A stretch of 64,000 nt of DNA from Streptomyces sp. NRRL WC-3605. Its GTDB lineage: Bacteria; Actinomycetota; Actinomycetes; Streptomycetales; Streptomycetaceae. Below the pieces are notes generated by a model. It worked only from the letters and a program-made list of their open reading frames with translations. It was not told where the DNA came from and did not search any database. Positions within the stretch are counted from its first letter, which is position 1. Each line of letters opens with the position of its first letter. The translations under genes were made by a program, and so were the position numbers. The DNA is taken from positions 62,001 through 126,000 of the forward strand of contig NZ_LLZN01000064.1 of NCBI RefSeq assembly GCF_001509795.1. Reading direction: 5' to 3'. Positions 7,820-16,584 of this stretch are shown piece by piece.

Positions 7820-8920
7820 ATGCCGATCGGCTCATCGACCGTTCTGAACGCCGGCCCCTTCGACGGGGTGGACCCCGACGACTACGTGAGGGCGGCCATG
7901 CAGTGGCATTTCACTCCCGAGACGGGGTCCCGGTACTGGCTGGAGCGGGTCGACCGGCTCGGTTTCGACCCCCGCCACGACGTCAAGAGCGTGGCGGACC
8001 TGGCGCTGTTTCCCGATCTGACGGACGAGCTGCGCGATGTGCGGGTGTCCGATCTCGTCCCACGCGGCTACGGGCCCCAGGCCAGGCCGCTGCACGTATT
8101 CGAGAGCGGCGGCACGACCGGGGCGCCGAAGCGGGTCGTGCAGATGGACGACTGGGCGCGGCACGGCGGCGAGCAGGTGAGCCGCCGGCTCCGCGACCAC
8201 GGACTGCCCGTCGGCGCACTGTGGCTGACCGTGGCGCCGACCGGCCCGCACCTCGTGGGCGATGTGCTGCGACGGGCCGCGGCAAGTCTCGCCAGCCCCG
8301 GGCTGGGTGTCGACATGGATCCCCGCTGGGTCAAGAAGCTCGTCGCCGCGGGCCGTCGCGACGAGGCCGACGCCTACACCGACCATCTTGTGGACCAGTG
8401 CCGGAGCATCCTGCTCGGGCAGGACATCGCTGTCATAGCCGCCACCACGCCGATGCTGGAGCGCTTCGCCCGGGACAGCGACCTGGTGGAGGTCATCAAC
8501 GGCAAAGCCCAGGCGATCATCTGGGGCGGCACCCACATGGATCCCGACACCCGGGACCTGTTGCGGACCGAGGTGTTTCCCGACGTGCCGGTGATCGGCA
8601 TGTACGGCAACACCATGATGCTCACCGCGCTCGTGGAGCGCGTCGGACTCGCGGCGTCGGAACCGTGTGTGTTCGACCCGGTCTCGCCGTACGTCTTCCT
8701 GAGCGTCGTGGATCCCGGCACCGGGCAGCCGGTGGCGGAGGGCGAGCGCGGCCAGGTGGTGGTGAGCCACGTCAGCAAGTCCATGCTGATCCCCAACAAC
8801 AGGGAGCGGGACACCGCGGTGCGGGTCCGCCCGGCCGGGGGCCACGCCGGGGACGCCGTCGCCGACGTCGCGCCGGTTCCCGCGGTCGAGGGCGGGACCG
8901 TCATCGAGGGTGTCTACTGA
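7820..8920 (+). CDS. Acyl-adenylating enzyme, LuxE/EhpF-like
   Basis: The 366-aa protein has the ATP-binding loop of ANL-type adenylating enzymes, FESGGTTGAPKRV, at residues 94-106, and is shorter than full acyl-CoA synthetases, as in LuxE, PaaK-like and EhpF proteins. Streptomyces relatives are often annotated as phenazine antibiotic biosynthesis proteins. The likely reaction is activation of a carboxylic acid as acyl-AMP. GAAAGG precedes the ATG at 7820. Its stop overlaps the next start by 1 nt (TGATG), so the two are translationally coupled. With the downstream reductase this would make a carboxylate-to-aldehyde module. The substrate is unknown. Confidence 0.75.
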   Translation: MPIGSSTVLNAGPFDGVDPDDYVRAAMQWHFTPETGSRYWLERVDRLGFDPRHDVKSVADLALFPDLTDELRDVRVSDLVPRGYGPQARPLHVFESGGTTGAPKRVVQMDDWARHGGEQVSRRLRDHGLPVGALWLTVAPTGPHLVGDVLRRAAASLASPGLGVDMDPRWVKKLVAAGRRDEADAYTDHLVDQCRSILLGQDIAVIAATTPMLERFARDSDLVEVINGKAQAIIWGGTHMDPDTRDLLRTEVFPDVPVIGMYGNTMMLTALVERVGLAASEPCVFDPVSPYVFLSVVDPGTGQPVAEGERGQVVVSHVSKSMLIPNNRERDTAVRVRPAGGHAGDAVADVAPVPAVEGGTVIEGVY

Positions 8921-10314
8921 TGACCCCCGCAGCGACCACCGCGCCGCCGCACCTCGACGCCCTGGGCCCGCGGGGCACCTACCGCACACGTGTACCGAGC
9001 ACGGTGACCGACGTGTCCGGCGCGCCGATCGCACGGCTGAGTCTGGTGCCCCCGCTGTACGTGGCTCGGGCGATCGGTGCGCTGCGCCAGGCGCCGCCGA
9101 TCGCCGCGGCCGGCCTGGAGACCGTGTTCGCCGCCGCCGGGGAGGCCTTCGCCGCGGGCACGGTGGCAGGCTTGAGCGTCCGCGAGTACGAACGCCTCGT
9201 CAGCCGGACCTCGGGCACGCCGCTCGCCGTGGTGCGCGCCACGACCCGGGGCACCGCGCACTTCGTACGGCACGCCGTCTCGTCCGCCGACCGCGGCAGG
9301 CCGCGCGGCGCCGCCCATGACCTCGGCGACCCCGTCCTGCATGAGACGCACACGGTGTGGGCGCGTCAAGGCGACGTGTTCGCCGTCAACGCGTCCGGCA
9401 ACCATCCCGGCGTACACCGTGTGTGGCTGGAGGCGCTGGCGCTGGGTTACCGCGTCGCCGTGCGCCCGTCCCGGCGTGAGCCCTTCACCCCCCACCGTCT
9501 CGTCGCCGCGCTGCGTCAGGCGGGTATCCGGGACGACCAGCTCATGCTGCTGCCCACCGACCACGCGACCGCCGACACGCTCGTCCACGGCGCGGACCGG
9601 GCCGTGGTGTACGGCGGCGACGACGTGGTGACCAAGTACGCGCACGACGCGCGGATCCTGCCGCAGGGGCCGGGGCGGTCGAAGATCCTCATCACGGCGG
9701 ACACCGACTGGCGCGACCACCTGGACGCCCTCGTCGCGTCCGTCGCCGGCGAGAGCGGCACCGCGTGCGTCAATGCCACCGCCATCCTCGTCGAGGGCGA
9801 CCCGGCCCCGATCGCCGAGGCCCTCGCGGCACGTCTGGCCGTCCTGCCCAGCCTTCCCCCGCAGGACGAGAGGGCCCGTCTGCCGGTGTGCCCGCGGGAG
9901 CGGGCCCGAGCCCTCAGCTCGTATCTGAGAACGGTGGCGACCGGGACACACGCTTGGCTCGGCGGCGACGGGATCGCCGACGACCTCGGAGACGGCAGCG
10001 CCGTACTGCGCCCCGCCGTGCACCAGACCACGAGCGCCCGAGCCCCTCAACTGCGTACCGAACTGCCCTTCCCCTGCGTGTGGGTCGCCCCCTGGAACCG
10101 CGCGGACGGCATGGCGCCGCTGCGCGACACGCTCGTGCTGTCGGCGCTGACCCGGGACCGCGGCCTCTGGAAGGCCCTGGTCGCGGAACCCAGCATCGCC
10201 AACGTGTACTTCGGCGATCAGCCGACCCACTGGATGGCGCCGGGTGTCCCCCACGACAGCTATCTCTCCGACTTCCTGATGCGGAGCAAGGCGGTGTACG
10301 AGGGCCCGTCCTGA
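8920..10314 (+). CDS. Aldehyde dehydrogenase / acyl reductase, LuxC/EhpG-like
   Basis: The 464-aa protein is an ALDH-superfamily member. The predicted catalytic cysteine is C283 in GESGTACVNATAILV; NASGNHPGVHRVW (about 157-169) lies in the nucleotide-binding region. LuxC- and EhpG-like relatives reduce activated acyl groups to aldehydes with NAD(P)H. Coupling to the adenylating enzyme (1-nt overlap) supports that direction over oxidation. It ends the operon; an imperfect 17-bp hairpin follows 20 nt later. No phenazine or lux core genes lie nearby, so the pair may act in general aldehyde or acid metabolism under stress control. Confidence 0.75.
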   Translation: MTPAATTAPPHLDALGPRGTYRTRVPSTVTDVSGAPIARLSLVPPLYVARAIGALRQAPPIAAAGLETVFAAAGEAFAAGTVAGLSVREYERLVSRTSGTPLAVVRATTRGTAHFVRHAVSSADRGRPRGAAHDLGDPVLHETHTVWARQGDVFAVNASGNHPGVHRVWLEALALGYRVAVRPSRREPFTPHRLVAALRQAGIRDDQLMLLPTDHATADTLVHGADRAVVYGGDDVVTKYAHDARILPQGPGRSKILITADTDWRDHLDALVASVAGESGTACVNATAILVEGDPAPIAEALAARLAVLPSLPPQDERARLPVCPRERARALSSYLRTVATGTHAWLGGDGIADDLGDGSAVLRPAVHQTTSARAPQLRTELPFPCVWVAPWNRADGMAPLRDTLVLSALTRDRGLWKALVAEPSIANVYFGDQPTHWMAPGVPHDSYLSDFLMRSKAVYEGPS

Positions 10315-10335
10315 CCGGCGCCCGCCTCGTCCGGC

Positions 10336-10379
10336 GCGGTGGATCCGTGGTCATGAGCCGATTGACCGCGGACCACCGC
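10336..10379. terminator. Hairpin between convergent genes
   Basis: The arm at 10336-10353 pairs with 10363-10379 with one bulge and one mismatch around a short loop. It has no T-run. It lies between the aldehyde dehydrogenase gene and the convergent membrane-protein gene. Confidence 0.45.
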
Positions 10380-10423
10380 GCCCTCGCGGTGCCCGGGCGC
10401 CCGCCCGCCCGTTCGTCCCGCGC

Positions 10424-11044
10424 TCAGTGGGGCAGGAGCAGCATCACGGCCGTCCCGAGCGCCATCGCCCCCTCACCCACGTGCCGTGACGGCGCCGCCG
10501 CCGCGGCCCGGCGCGCCGGGCTCACGCCGGAGAGCAGCGGGGGCATGGGGCGGGTCAGCGACCACAGCGCGTACGACAGCAGACAGAGCGCCAGCGACAG
10601 CGTGATCGCGGATCCGCCTAGAGGGACGCCGGCACCCGGAGCGCCGGGCCCGGCCGGATGGACGGCGGGCCAGGGGTGGGCGTGCGCCGTTCCGGCTGCC
10701 GGATGGGGCACGCGCAGCATCCAGGCCATCGCGGCCATACCTGCCGCGTGCGCCAGCCGGTGGGTCGTCGCCGTCGTCCCCCCGGCTTCCCGCCGGCGGA
10801 CCGGCAGGAGAAACCACACCGCGCCGGCGGTGAAGGCACCGCCGGCGACGGCAGCGGGCCCCGCGCGGACGTCGATCCAGGGCATCGCCGCCATGGACAG
10901 GGCCATGGCGGCGGCCAGCAGCCGGTCCACCCGGTCACCGCACCCGGTCCTGGGCGATCGCACACCCAGCGCCACCCCGTGCAGAAGCACCGCCACGAAC
11001 AGCAGCGTCAACAGGCAGTGCACCAGGACGACGGGCGTGCCCAT
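10424..11044 (-). CDS. DUF5134-like integral membrane protein
   Basis: The 206-aa protein has about five or six hydrophobic segments: one at the N-terminus (VHCLLTLLFVAVLLHGVALG), one near 60-80, a His/Met-containing stretch (HRLAHAAGMAAMAWML), one near 150-170 and a C-terminal one. Small Streptomyces membrane proteins of this type are placed in DUF5134, often near copper or cupin genes; the role is unknown. It lies 22 nt downstream of the cupin gene on the same strand, so the two form an operon under the promoter at 11604-11578. Confidence 0.7.
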   Translation of the reverse strand: MGTPVVLVHCLLTLLFVAVLLHGVALGVRSPRTGCGDRVDRLLAAAMALSMAAMPWIDVRAGPAAVAGGAFTAGAVWFLLPVRRREAGGTTATTHRLAHAAGMAAMAWMLRVPHPAAGTAHAHPWPAVHPAGPGAPGAGVPLGGSAITLSLALCLLSYALWSLTRPMPPLLSGVSPARRAAAAAPSRHVGEGAMALGTAVMLLLPH

Positions 11045-11066
11045 GCCGGGTCCGTGCCGTGCCCGC

Positions 11067-11522
11067 TCAGGCGGTCGGGCGCGGTGCCCGCAGGTGGGCG
11101 CGCTCCGCCAGTTCCTTCTCGTCGACGAGTTCGAGCATGGGCTTGCCCGGAGCGCACATCATGGTCACCACGAACCGGGTCCGCGCGTCGGAGAGCGCGT
11201 TGCCGTCCTGGTAGTGGATGGCGTCGCCGCCGGGCTCCCAGAAGGTGCCGCCCGCCTCCACCACCCGCTCGGGCTCGCCCTCGAGCTCGAAACGGACGGC
11301 GCCCTCGACGACGTAGCCGAAGGCGGGGCCGGAGTGTCGGTGCGGGGGCGTGCCCGGGTCGCCCGGCTCCCACTCGACGAGAATGGTCATGGCCGACGCC
11401 CCCTCCGGGACGGTGAACGGTGCGGCGTCCTGGAGCACCTTCGCCGCCGTCATCCAGCCGGCGGTCCCCTCCTGATCGCCGTGCCCGTGGTGGCCGTGGG
11501 CGGAGTGGTCGTGCGCTGTCAT
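11067..11522 (-). CDS. Cupin-domain protein with His-rich N-terminus
   Basis: The 151-aa protein opens with a His-rich tail (MTAHDHSAHGHHGHGD) that could bind metal, followed by a single cupin barrel. Motif 1 is GTPPHRHSGPAFGYVVEG and motif 2 is near GGTFWEPGGDAIHYQDG, giving the usual metal-binding His/Glu set. The ATG at 11522 was preferred over one at 11573, because the promoter at 11604-11578 places transcription start near 11571. It is cotranscribed with the DUF5134-like gene and divergent from the sigma gene at 11824. A metal-dependent detoxification or sensing role is inferred. Confidence 0.8.
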   Translation of the reverse strand: MTAHDHSAHGHHGHGDQEGTAGWMTAAKVLQDAAPFTVPEGASAMTILVEWEPGDPGTPPHRHSGPAFGYVVEGAVRFELEGEPERVVEAGGTFWEPGGDAIHYQDGNALSDARTRFVVTMMCAPGKPMLELVDEKELAERAHLRAPRPTA

Positions 11523-11577
11523 GTTGTCCGACACTGTGTTGCACCTTCCGTGGACGTGGACATCGTTCGTCACTGGT

Positions 11578-11604
11578 GACCGGGGACCGGGCTCGTCTGT
11601 GACA
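11578..11604 (-). promoter_or_regulatory. ECF41-like promoter of the cupin-DUF5134 operon
   Basis: On the minus strand, TGTCACA (11604-11598), 16 nt, GGTC (11581-11578). The ATG is 55 nt downstream. It lies in the divergent gap before an ECF41 sigma gene. Confidence 0.8.
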
Positions 11605-11823
11605 ACCGGCCCCTTCGAGCGGTCCTTTCACCCGTCGACGACGGTCTTCCGGAGCAGGGGGCGGGCAGCGGGGGCGAGGGACGGATCCAGCGGATCACGC
11701 ACGGCGATTGCCACCGTGTGACCGGTGCGCGCGAAGGCGATAGCGTGGGCGGATGCGGCCCGCAGCGCGTACCCCTCCCCCTCGCGCGTAGCATGTAGGG
11801 CGCAAGGCCAGAAGGGACGACCC

Positions 11824-12720
11824 ATGCGCGCTGGCGCCCACCCCGACACATCCGACAGCGGTCTCGACGAGTTCCTCTCGGCCAGACCCCGGTTGTTCGG
11901 CATCGCGTACCGCATCCTCGGCAGTGCCGTCGAGGCCGAGGACATCGTCCAGGACGCCTGGCTGCGATGGCAGAACACCGACCGCGCGCAGATCCATGAG
12001 CCGGCCGCCTTCCTGACCACGGTCACCACCCGGCTCGCGATCAACCTGGCCCAGTCCGCGCGGGTACGCAGGGAGTCCTACGTCGGACCCTGGCTCCCCG
12101 AGCCGGTCGACACCACCCAGGACCCGCACCTGGGGGCGGAGCGCGCCGAGGCCGTCGAGCTGGCCGTGCTGTTGGTGATGGAGAAGCTCAACCCGACCGA
12201 ACGCGCCGCCTACGTGCTGCGGGAGGCGTTCGACTACCCCTACCGGCGGGTCGCCGACATCCTGGAGACCAGCGAGGCGAACGCCCGGCAGCTGGTCAGC
12301 AGGGCACGCAAGCACCTGGGTGCCGAACGCAAGGAGCGCGTCAGCGCCGCGGCCCACCGGCGTCTGCTCGAAGGCTTCCTCTCCGCCGCACGCACGGGAG
12401 ACCTCTCCACGCTGGAGGAACTGCTGACCTCGGACGTCGTCAGCTACTCGGACGGCGGCGGCATCCGCGGCGCGTCCAGGATCCCGGTCATCGGCCGCGA
12501 TCACGTCTCGCGCTACCTGGCCGCCTTCGCCCCGCGGTTCTGGCCGGACGCCGAGACCCGGTTCGTCGAGGCCAACGGCCGGCCCGCCGTTCTCGTCGCA
12601 CGGGACGACGCCCCGGTGGCCCTGTTGTGCGTGGACGCGTCCGAGGCCGGCATCGAGCGCATCATGTGGGTGATGAACCCGGTCAAGCTGGACCCCTACG
12701 TGCTGTCCCTGGGGGCCTGA
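11824..12720 (+). CDS. ECF41-type RNA polymerase sigma factor with SnoaL-like domain
   Basis: The 298-aa protein has sigma-2 at about 16-80 (FGIAYRILGSAVEAEDIVQDAWLRW), the ECF41 linker motif WLPEPVDT at 90-97, sigma-4 at about 113-165 (LNPTERAAYVLREAFDYPY) and a SnoaL-like domain from 175 to the end, with SDGGG (209-213) and NPVKL near the C-terminus. In ECF41 proteins the SnoaL domain contacts the sigma core and tunes its activity in place of an anti-sigma factor. It has no TGTCAC box of its own. It sits between a cupin operon and a flavoprotein gene that both have ECF41-like promoters, so it is a candidate reader of those promoters. Confidence 0.92.
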   Translation: MRAGAHPDTSDSGLDEFLSARPRLFGIAYRILGSAVEAEDIVQDAWLRWQNTDRAQIHEPAAFLTTVTTRLAINLAQSARVRRESYVGPWLPEPVDTTQDPHLGAERAEAVELAVLLVMEKLNPTERAAYVLREAFDYPYRRVADILETSEANARQLVSRARKHLGAERKERVSAAAHRRLLEGFLSAARTGDLSTLEELLTSDVVSYSDGGGIRGASRIPVIGRDHVSRYLAAFAPRFWPDAETRFVEANGRPAVLVARDDAPVALLCVDASEAGIERIMWVMNPVKLDPYVLSLGA

Positions 12721-12740
12721 CCCGCACGCGGGCACACCGT

Positions 12741-12767
12741 TGTCACAAACCCTCGCTCCATCCGGTC
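12741..12767 (+). promoter_or_regulatory. ECF41-like promoter of the flavoprotein gene
   Basis: TGTCACA at 12741-12747, 16 nt, GGTC at 12764-12767, 20 nt after the sigma gene stop. The short 35-nt distance to the GTG start at 12803 supports that start. Confidence 0.8.
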
Positions 12768-12802
12768 GTACCTGGTGACCACCCCGAGCGATGGGAGCAA
12801 TC

Positions 12803-14533
12803 GTGGTTGCCACCGAACAACGTCTTTCCACCACGGTGCTGGTGATCGGCACCGGCGGAGCGGGCCTGCGCGCGGCCATCGAGCTGGCCGAGGCCGGCGT
12901 CGATGTCCTGGCCGTCGGCAAGCGTCCCAAGGAGGACACCCACACCTCTCTCGCCGCCGGCGGGATCAACGCGGCCCTGGCCACGATGGACCCCGAGGAC
13001 ACCTGGCAGCAGCACGCCGCCGACACCCTCAAGGAGAGCTACCTCCTCGGCGACCCCCGCACCGCCGAGATCGTCACCAGGGGTGCCGCTCTCGGCATCG
13101 ACGACCTGGAGCGCTACGGCATGGCCTTCGCCCGGGAGGAGGACGGCAGGATCTCCCAGCGCTTCTTCGGCGCCCACAAGTTCCGCCGCACCGCCTTCGC
13201 GGGCGACTACACGGGCCTGGAGATCCAGCGCACGCTCATCCGGCGCGCGAACCAGCTGGACATACCGGTGCTCGACAACGTCTACATCACCCGCCTCCTG
13301 GTCCACGACGGCGCGGTGTTCGGCGCCTACGGCTTCGGCCTCGCCGACGGCAGGCGCTACCTCGTGCACGCGGACGCAGTCATCCTCGCGGCCGGCGGCC
13401 ACACCCGGATCTGGCGGCGCACCTCCTCCCGGCGCGACGAGAACACCGGCGACTCGTTCCGGCTGGCCGTGGAGGCCGGAGCCCGGCTGCGCGACCCTGA
13501 ACTCGTCCAGTTCCACCCCTCCGGCATCATCGAGCCGGAGAACGCGGCCGGGACCCTGGTGAGCGAGGCGGCCCGCGGCGAGGGCGGCATCCTGCGCAAC
13601 GCGCTCGGCGAGCGGTACATGAGCCGCTACGACCCCGTACGCATGGAGCTGTCCACCCGCGACCGGGTCGCCCTCGCCTCCTACACCGAGATCAAGGAGG
13701 GCCGCGGCACACCCAACGGCGGGGTGTGGCTCGACGTCTCCCATCTGCCCCGGCAGACGATCATGAACCGGCTGCCACGCGTCTACCAGACGCTGCTCGA
13801 CCTGCAGATGCTGGACATCACCCGCGATCCGATCGAGGTCGCGCCCACCGCGCACTACTCGATGGGCGGGGTGTGGGTCCGCCCCGAGGACCACAGCACG
13901 GACGTGCGGGGCCTGTACGCCATCGGCGAGGCCTCCAGCGGACTGCACGGCGCCAACCGGCTCGGCGGCAACAGCCTCATCGAGCTGCTGGTGTACGGCC
14001 GGATCACCGGACAGGCGGCCGCCGCCTACTCGGAGTCACTGACCGCGCAGCCGCGCTCGGCCGCCGCGGTGGCACAGGCGCGGGCGGACGTCGACGACCT
14101 GCTCGCCGCGGACGGACCCGAGAACGTTCGCGCCCTGCAGCGGGCGATCCGCAACACGATGACCGAGCACGCGGGCGTGGTCCGTGACGAGGAAGGGCTG
14201 CGCACGGGTCTGGCGGAGCTGGACGCCATCGAGAAGCGCATGGAGAACGTCGGCGTCCATCCGGACATCGCGGGCTTCCAGGACCTCGCCCACGCCTTCG
14301 ACCTCAAGTCGTCGGCACTGGCGGCGAGGGCCACCCTGGAGGCGGCGCTGGAGCGGCGCGAGACGCGCGGATGCCACAACCGCAGCGACTACCCCGACAT
14401 GGACCCCGCGCTTCAGGTGAACCTCGTCTGGTCCCCGGCCCAGGGCGTCACCCGCGAGCCGGTCGGTCCCGTCCCCGACGAGATCGCGGCCCTGATGGAG
14501 GACGTGTCGGTGGACGGAAAGCTCGTCGAATAG
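12803..14533 (+). CDS. FAD-dependent oxidoreductase, fumarate reductase/L-aspartate oxidase family
   Basis: The 576-aa protein has an N-terminal FAD-binding loop (VIGTGGAGLRAA), the substrate-site stretch THTSLAAGGINAAL, APTAHYSMGGVWV with the catalytic-type His, and RLGGNSLIELLVYGR. These are shared by SdhA/FrdA and NadB. It has the C-terminal helical domain but no neighbouring iron-sulfur or membrane-anchor subunit, so it may act alone, like L-aspartate oxidase or a soluble fumarate reductase. The GTG at 12803 is preferred over an ATG at 12791 because GGGAG sits 6 nt before it. It is driven by the promoter at 12741. Confidence 0.8.
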   Translation: MVATEQRLSTTVLVIGTGGAGLRAAIELAEAGVDVLAVGKRPKEDTHTSLAAGGINAALATMDPEDTWQQHAADTLKESYLLGDPRTAEIVTRGAALGIDDLERYGMAFAREEDGRISQRFFGAHKFRRTAFAGDYTGLEIQRTLIRRANQLDIPVLDNVYITRLLVHDGAVFGAYGFGLADGRRYLVHADAVILAAGGHTRIWRRTSSRRDENTGDSFRLAVEAGARLRDPELVQFHPSGIIEPENAAGTLVSEAARGEGGILRNALGERYMSRYDPVRMELSTRDRVALASYTEIKEGRGTPNGGVWLDVSHLPRQTIMNRLPRVYQTLLDLQMLDITRDPIEVAPTAHYSMGGVWVRPEDHSTDVRGLYAIGEASSGLHGANRLGGNSLIELLVYGRITGQAAAAYSESLTAQPRSAAAVAQARADVDDLLAADGPENVRALQRAIRNTMTEHAGVVRDEEGLRTGLAELDAIEKRMENVGVHPDIAGFQDLAHAFDLKSSALAARATLEAALERRETRGCHNRSDYPDMDPALQVNLVWSPAQGVTREPVGPVPDEIAALMEDVSVDGKLVE

Positions 14534-14577
14534 GACAGCCCGCGGCCCGGGGAGGTTTTCCCGGAATGCGAGCAATG

Positions 14578-14604
14578 TGTCACAGCGCCGGCCGCTGCCC
14601 GGTC
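14578..14604 (+). promoter_or_regulatory. ECF41-like promoter of the second NmrA-like gene
   Basis: TGTCACA at 14578-14584, 16 nt, GGTC at 14601-14604. The ATG is 47 nt downstream. Confidence 0.8.
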
Positions 14605-14651
14605 ATATCTCGTGCAGGCAGCACGTGAGAACGAGTGAAAGGAACGTCCCC

Positions 14652-15398
14652 ATGAAGGTCGTAGTGATCGGCGGCACCGGACTGATCGGCTCGAAGGTCG
14701 TCAGCAGGCTCAACGAACACGGCCACGAGGCGGTGGCGGCCGCCCCGAACACCGGTGTCAACACGCTGACGGGCGAGGGCCTGGCCGAGGTGCTGGAGGG
14801 TGCGGCCGTCGTGATCGACGTCTCCAACTCGCCCTCCTTCGCGGACGACGCCGTCATGGAGTTCTTCCGTACCTCCACCACCAACCTCCTCAAGGCGGAG
14901 GCGAACGCGGGTGTCACCCACCACGTCGCCCTGTCGGTGGTGGGTACGGAACGGCTCCAGGAGAGCGGCTACTTCCGTGCCAAGCAGGCGCAGGAGGAAC
15001 TGATCAAGGCCTCCGGCATCCCGTGGTCGATCGTGCACGCCACGCAGTTCTTCGAGTTCATGAAGGGCATCGCCGAGTCGGCGACCGAGGGTGACACCGT
15101 CAGGCTGGCCCCGGTGAAGATCCAGCCCGTCCATTCGGACGACGTCGCCGCCACCGTGGGCCGCACCGCCGTGGGCACGCCGGTCAACGGTGTGGTCGAG
15201 GTGGCCGGTCCCGACACCTTCCAGCTGGACGAGCTGATCCGCAAGGGCCTGGCCGCCAAGAACGACCCGCGCACGGTCGTCGCGGATGTGCACGCGCCGT
15301 ACTTCGGCGCCGAGCTGCAGGAGACCACGCTGCTTCCCGGCCCGGACGCCCGCATCGGCGAGACCCGTTTCGTCGACTGGCTCGCCCAGCAGCGGTAG
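14652..15398 (+). CDS. NmrA-like NAD(P)-binding oxidoreductase, paralogue of the gene at 455
   Basis: The 248-aa protein is colinear with the product of 455-1198 and keeps GGTGLIG at 7-13, the NSPSF segment and the LLPGPDA segment near the C-terminus. It has its own ECF41-like promoter and ends at a strong intrinsic terminator. An ECF41 sigma gene follows directly. An oxidoreductase or epimerase beside an ECF41 gene is the arrangement described for this sigma group. AGTGAAAGGAACG precedes the ATG. The substrate is unknown. Confidence 0.85.
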   Translation: MKVVVIGGTGLIGSKVVSRLNEHGHEAVAAAPNTGVNTLTGEGLAEVLEGAAVVIDVSNSPSFADDAVMEFFRTSTTNLLKAEANAGVTHHVALSVVGTERLQESGYFRAKQAQEELIKASGIPWSIVHATQFFEFMKGIAESATEGDTVRLAPVKIQPVHSDDVAATVGRTAVGTPVNGVVEVAGPDTFQLDELIRKGLAAKNDPRTVVADVHAPYFGAELQETTLLPGPDARIGETRFVDWLAQQR

Positions 15399-15408
15399 GC
15401 GCGTCCGC

Positions 15409-15455
15409 ATGGGCCTGTCGTTCCACGCACCGTGGAACGACAGGCCCATTTTTTT
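15409..15455 (+). terminator. Intrinsic terminator
   Basis: A perfect 19-bp stem (15409-15427 with 15431-15449) around a 3-nt loop is followed by seven T residues. This is the clearest rho-independent terminator in the window. It separates the NmrA-like gene from the sigma gene promoter 17 nt further on. Confidence 0.92.
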
Positions 15456-15471
15456 GAGCTTCGAAAAGCAC

Positions 15472-15498
15472 TGTCACAGCGTCCTCGGGCCCTCGGTC
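15472..15498 (+). promoter_or_regulatory. ECF41-like promoter of the ECF41 sigma gene
   Basis: TGTCACA at 15472-15478, 16 nt, GGTC at 15495-15498. The sigma ATG is 87 nt downstream, so this sigma gene is probably autoregulated or controlled by a sister sigma factor. Confidence 0.8.
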
Positions 15499-15585
15499 GT
15501 TGAGGGGGAGACGATCGCCGGGTCTGTGAGCGCCTCGTGGCCGCATTCCGAGCACCCGGGCCCCGGAGGAATGGAGTCAAGGGAC

Positions 15586-16584
15586 ATGTGTCCAAAGGCA
15601 TCCCCCACAGAGGCACCCGTCGCCGAAAGGAACCTCGCCGAGGCCGTCACCACCTTCGTGGAACTGCGGCCCCGGCTCTTCGGCATCGCCTACCGCGTCC
15701 TGGGCAGCGCGACGGAGGCCGAGGACGTCGTGCAGGAGGCGTGGGTGCGCTGGCAGCGGACCGACCGTTCGGCGGTGGTCAGCCCCGTGGCGTTCCTGTC
15801 GAGCACGACGACGAGGCTCGCCATCAACGTGGCGCGGTCCGCCCGCGTGCGCCGCGAGACCTACATCGGGCCCTGGCTGCCCGAACCCGTCGACACCAGC
15901 GTCGACCCGGCGGCCGGCGCCGAACGCGCCGAGGCCCTGGAACTCGCCCTGCTGCTCGTCCTGCAGAAGCTCACACCCACCGAACGGGCCGCCTACGTGC
16001 TGCGGGAGGCCTTCGCGTACGGCTACGCGGAGATCGCGGAGATCCTGCGCCTCACGCCGGTCAACGCCAGGAAGATCGTGAGCAGGGCGCGCATGCACCT
16101 CACGCACGACGAGCGGGACAGTGTCGACGTCCAGGAGCACCGCAGGCTGCTCGACGCCTTCGTCGCGGCCGCGCAGGAAGGGGACGTCGCCTCGCTGGAG
16201 GCGCTTCTGACGCCCGACGCGGTCAGTCTGTCCGACGGGAACGGGCTGCGCGGCGCCGCCCGGGTACCCGTGGTCGGGCGCGCCCGCGTGGCGAACCTGT
16301 CGACGGCCGCGTCACGGTTCTGGCCGACGGCCGAGATCGCGCCCGTACAGGCCAACGGGCGCGCGGGGGTCCTGCTGTACCGGGACGGCCGGCCCGCCGC
16401 CTTCCTGACCGTCGCCGCCACACGACGCGGGATCCACCGGGTTCTGTGGGTGTTCAACCCCGACAAGATCGCGGCCTTCCTCGGGTCCCGCCGCGCGTCC
16501 CTGGACACGCGTCCCGGGGACGCCGTGGCGCGTGAGTTCACCGGGGAAGAGAACGGTTCCAGTTACGCAGCTTGTCGGGATTGA
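15586..16584 (+). CDS. ECF41-type RNA polymerase sigma factor with SnoaL-like domain
   Basis: The 332-aa protein is close to the product of 11824-12720. Sigma-2 contains LFGIAYRVLGSATEAEDVVQEAW, the linker motif WLPEPVDT is near residue 105, sigma-4 contains LTPTERAAYVLREAFAYGYAE, and the SnoaL-like domain has SDGNGL where the sister has SDGGGI, then NPDKI. A tail of about 30 residues after NPDKI is unusual. The start could be ATG 15571 or 15586; the former's GGAGGA lies only 1 nt away, so 15586 is preferred. The 3' end overlaps the convergent sigma-like gene by 47 nt. It has its own ECF41-like promoter. Confidence 0.9.
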   Translation: MCPKASPTEAPVAERNLAEAVTTFVELRPRLFGIAYRVLGSATEAEDVVQEAWVRWQRTDRSAVVSPVAFLSSTTTRLAINVARSARVRRETYIGPWLPEPVDTSVDPAAGAERAEALELALLLVLQKLTPTERAAYVLREAFAYGYAEIAEILRLTPVNARKIVSRARMHLTHDERDSVDVQEHRRLLDAFVAAAQEGDVASLEALLTPDAVSLSDGNGLRGAARVPVVGRARVANLSTAASRFWPTAEIAPVQANGRAGVLLYRDGRPAAFLTVAATRRGIHRVLWVFNPDKIAAFLGSRRASLDTRPGDAVAREFTGEENGSSYAACRD

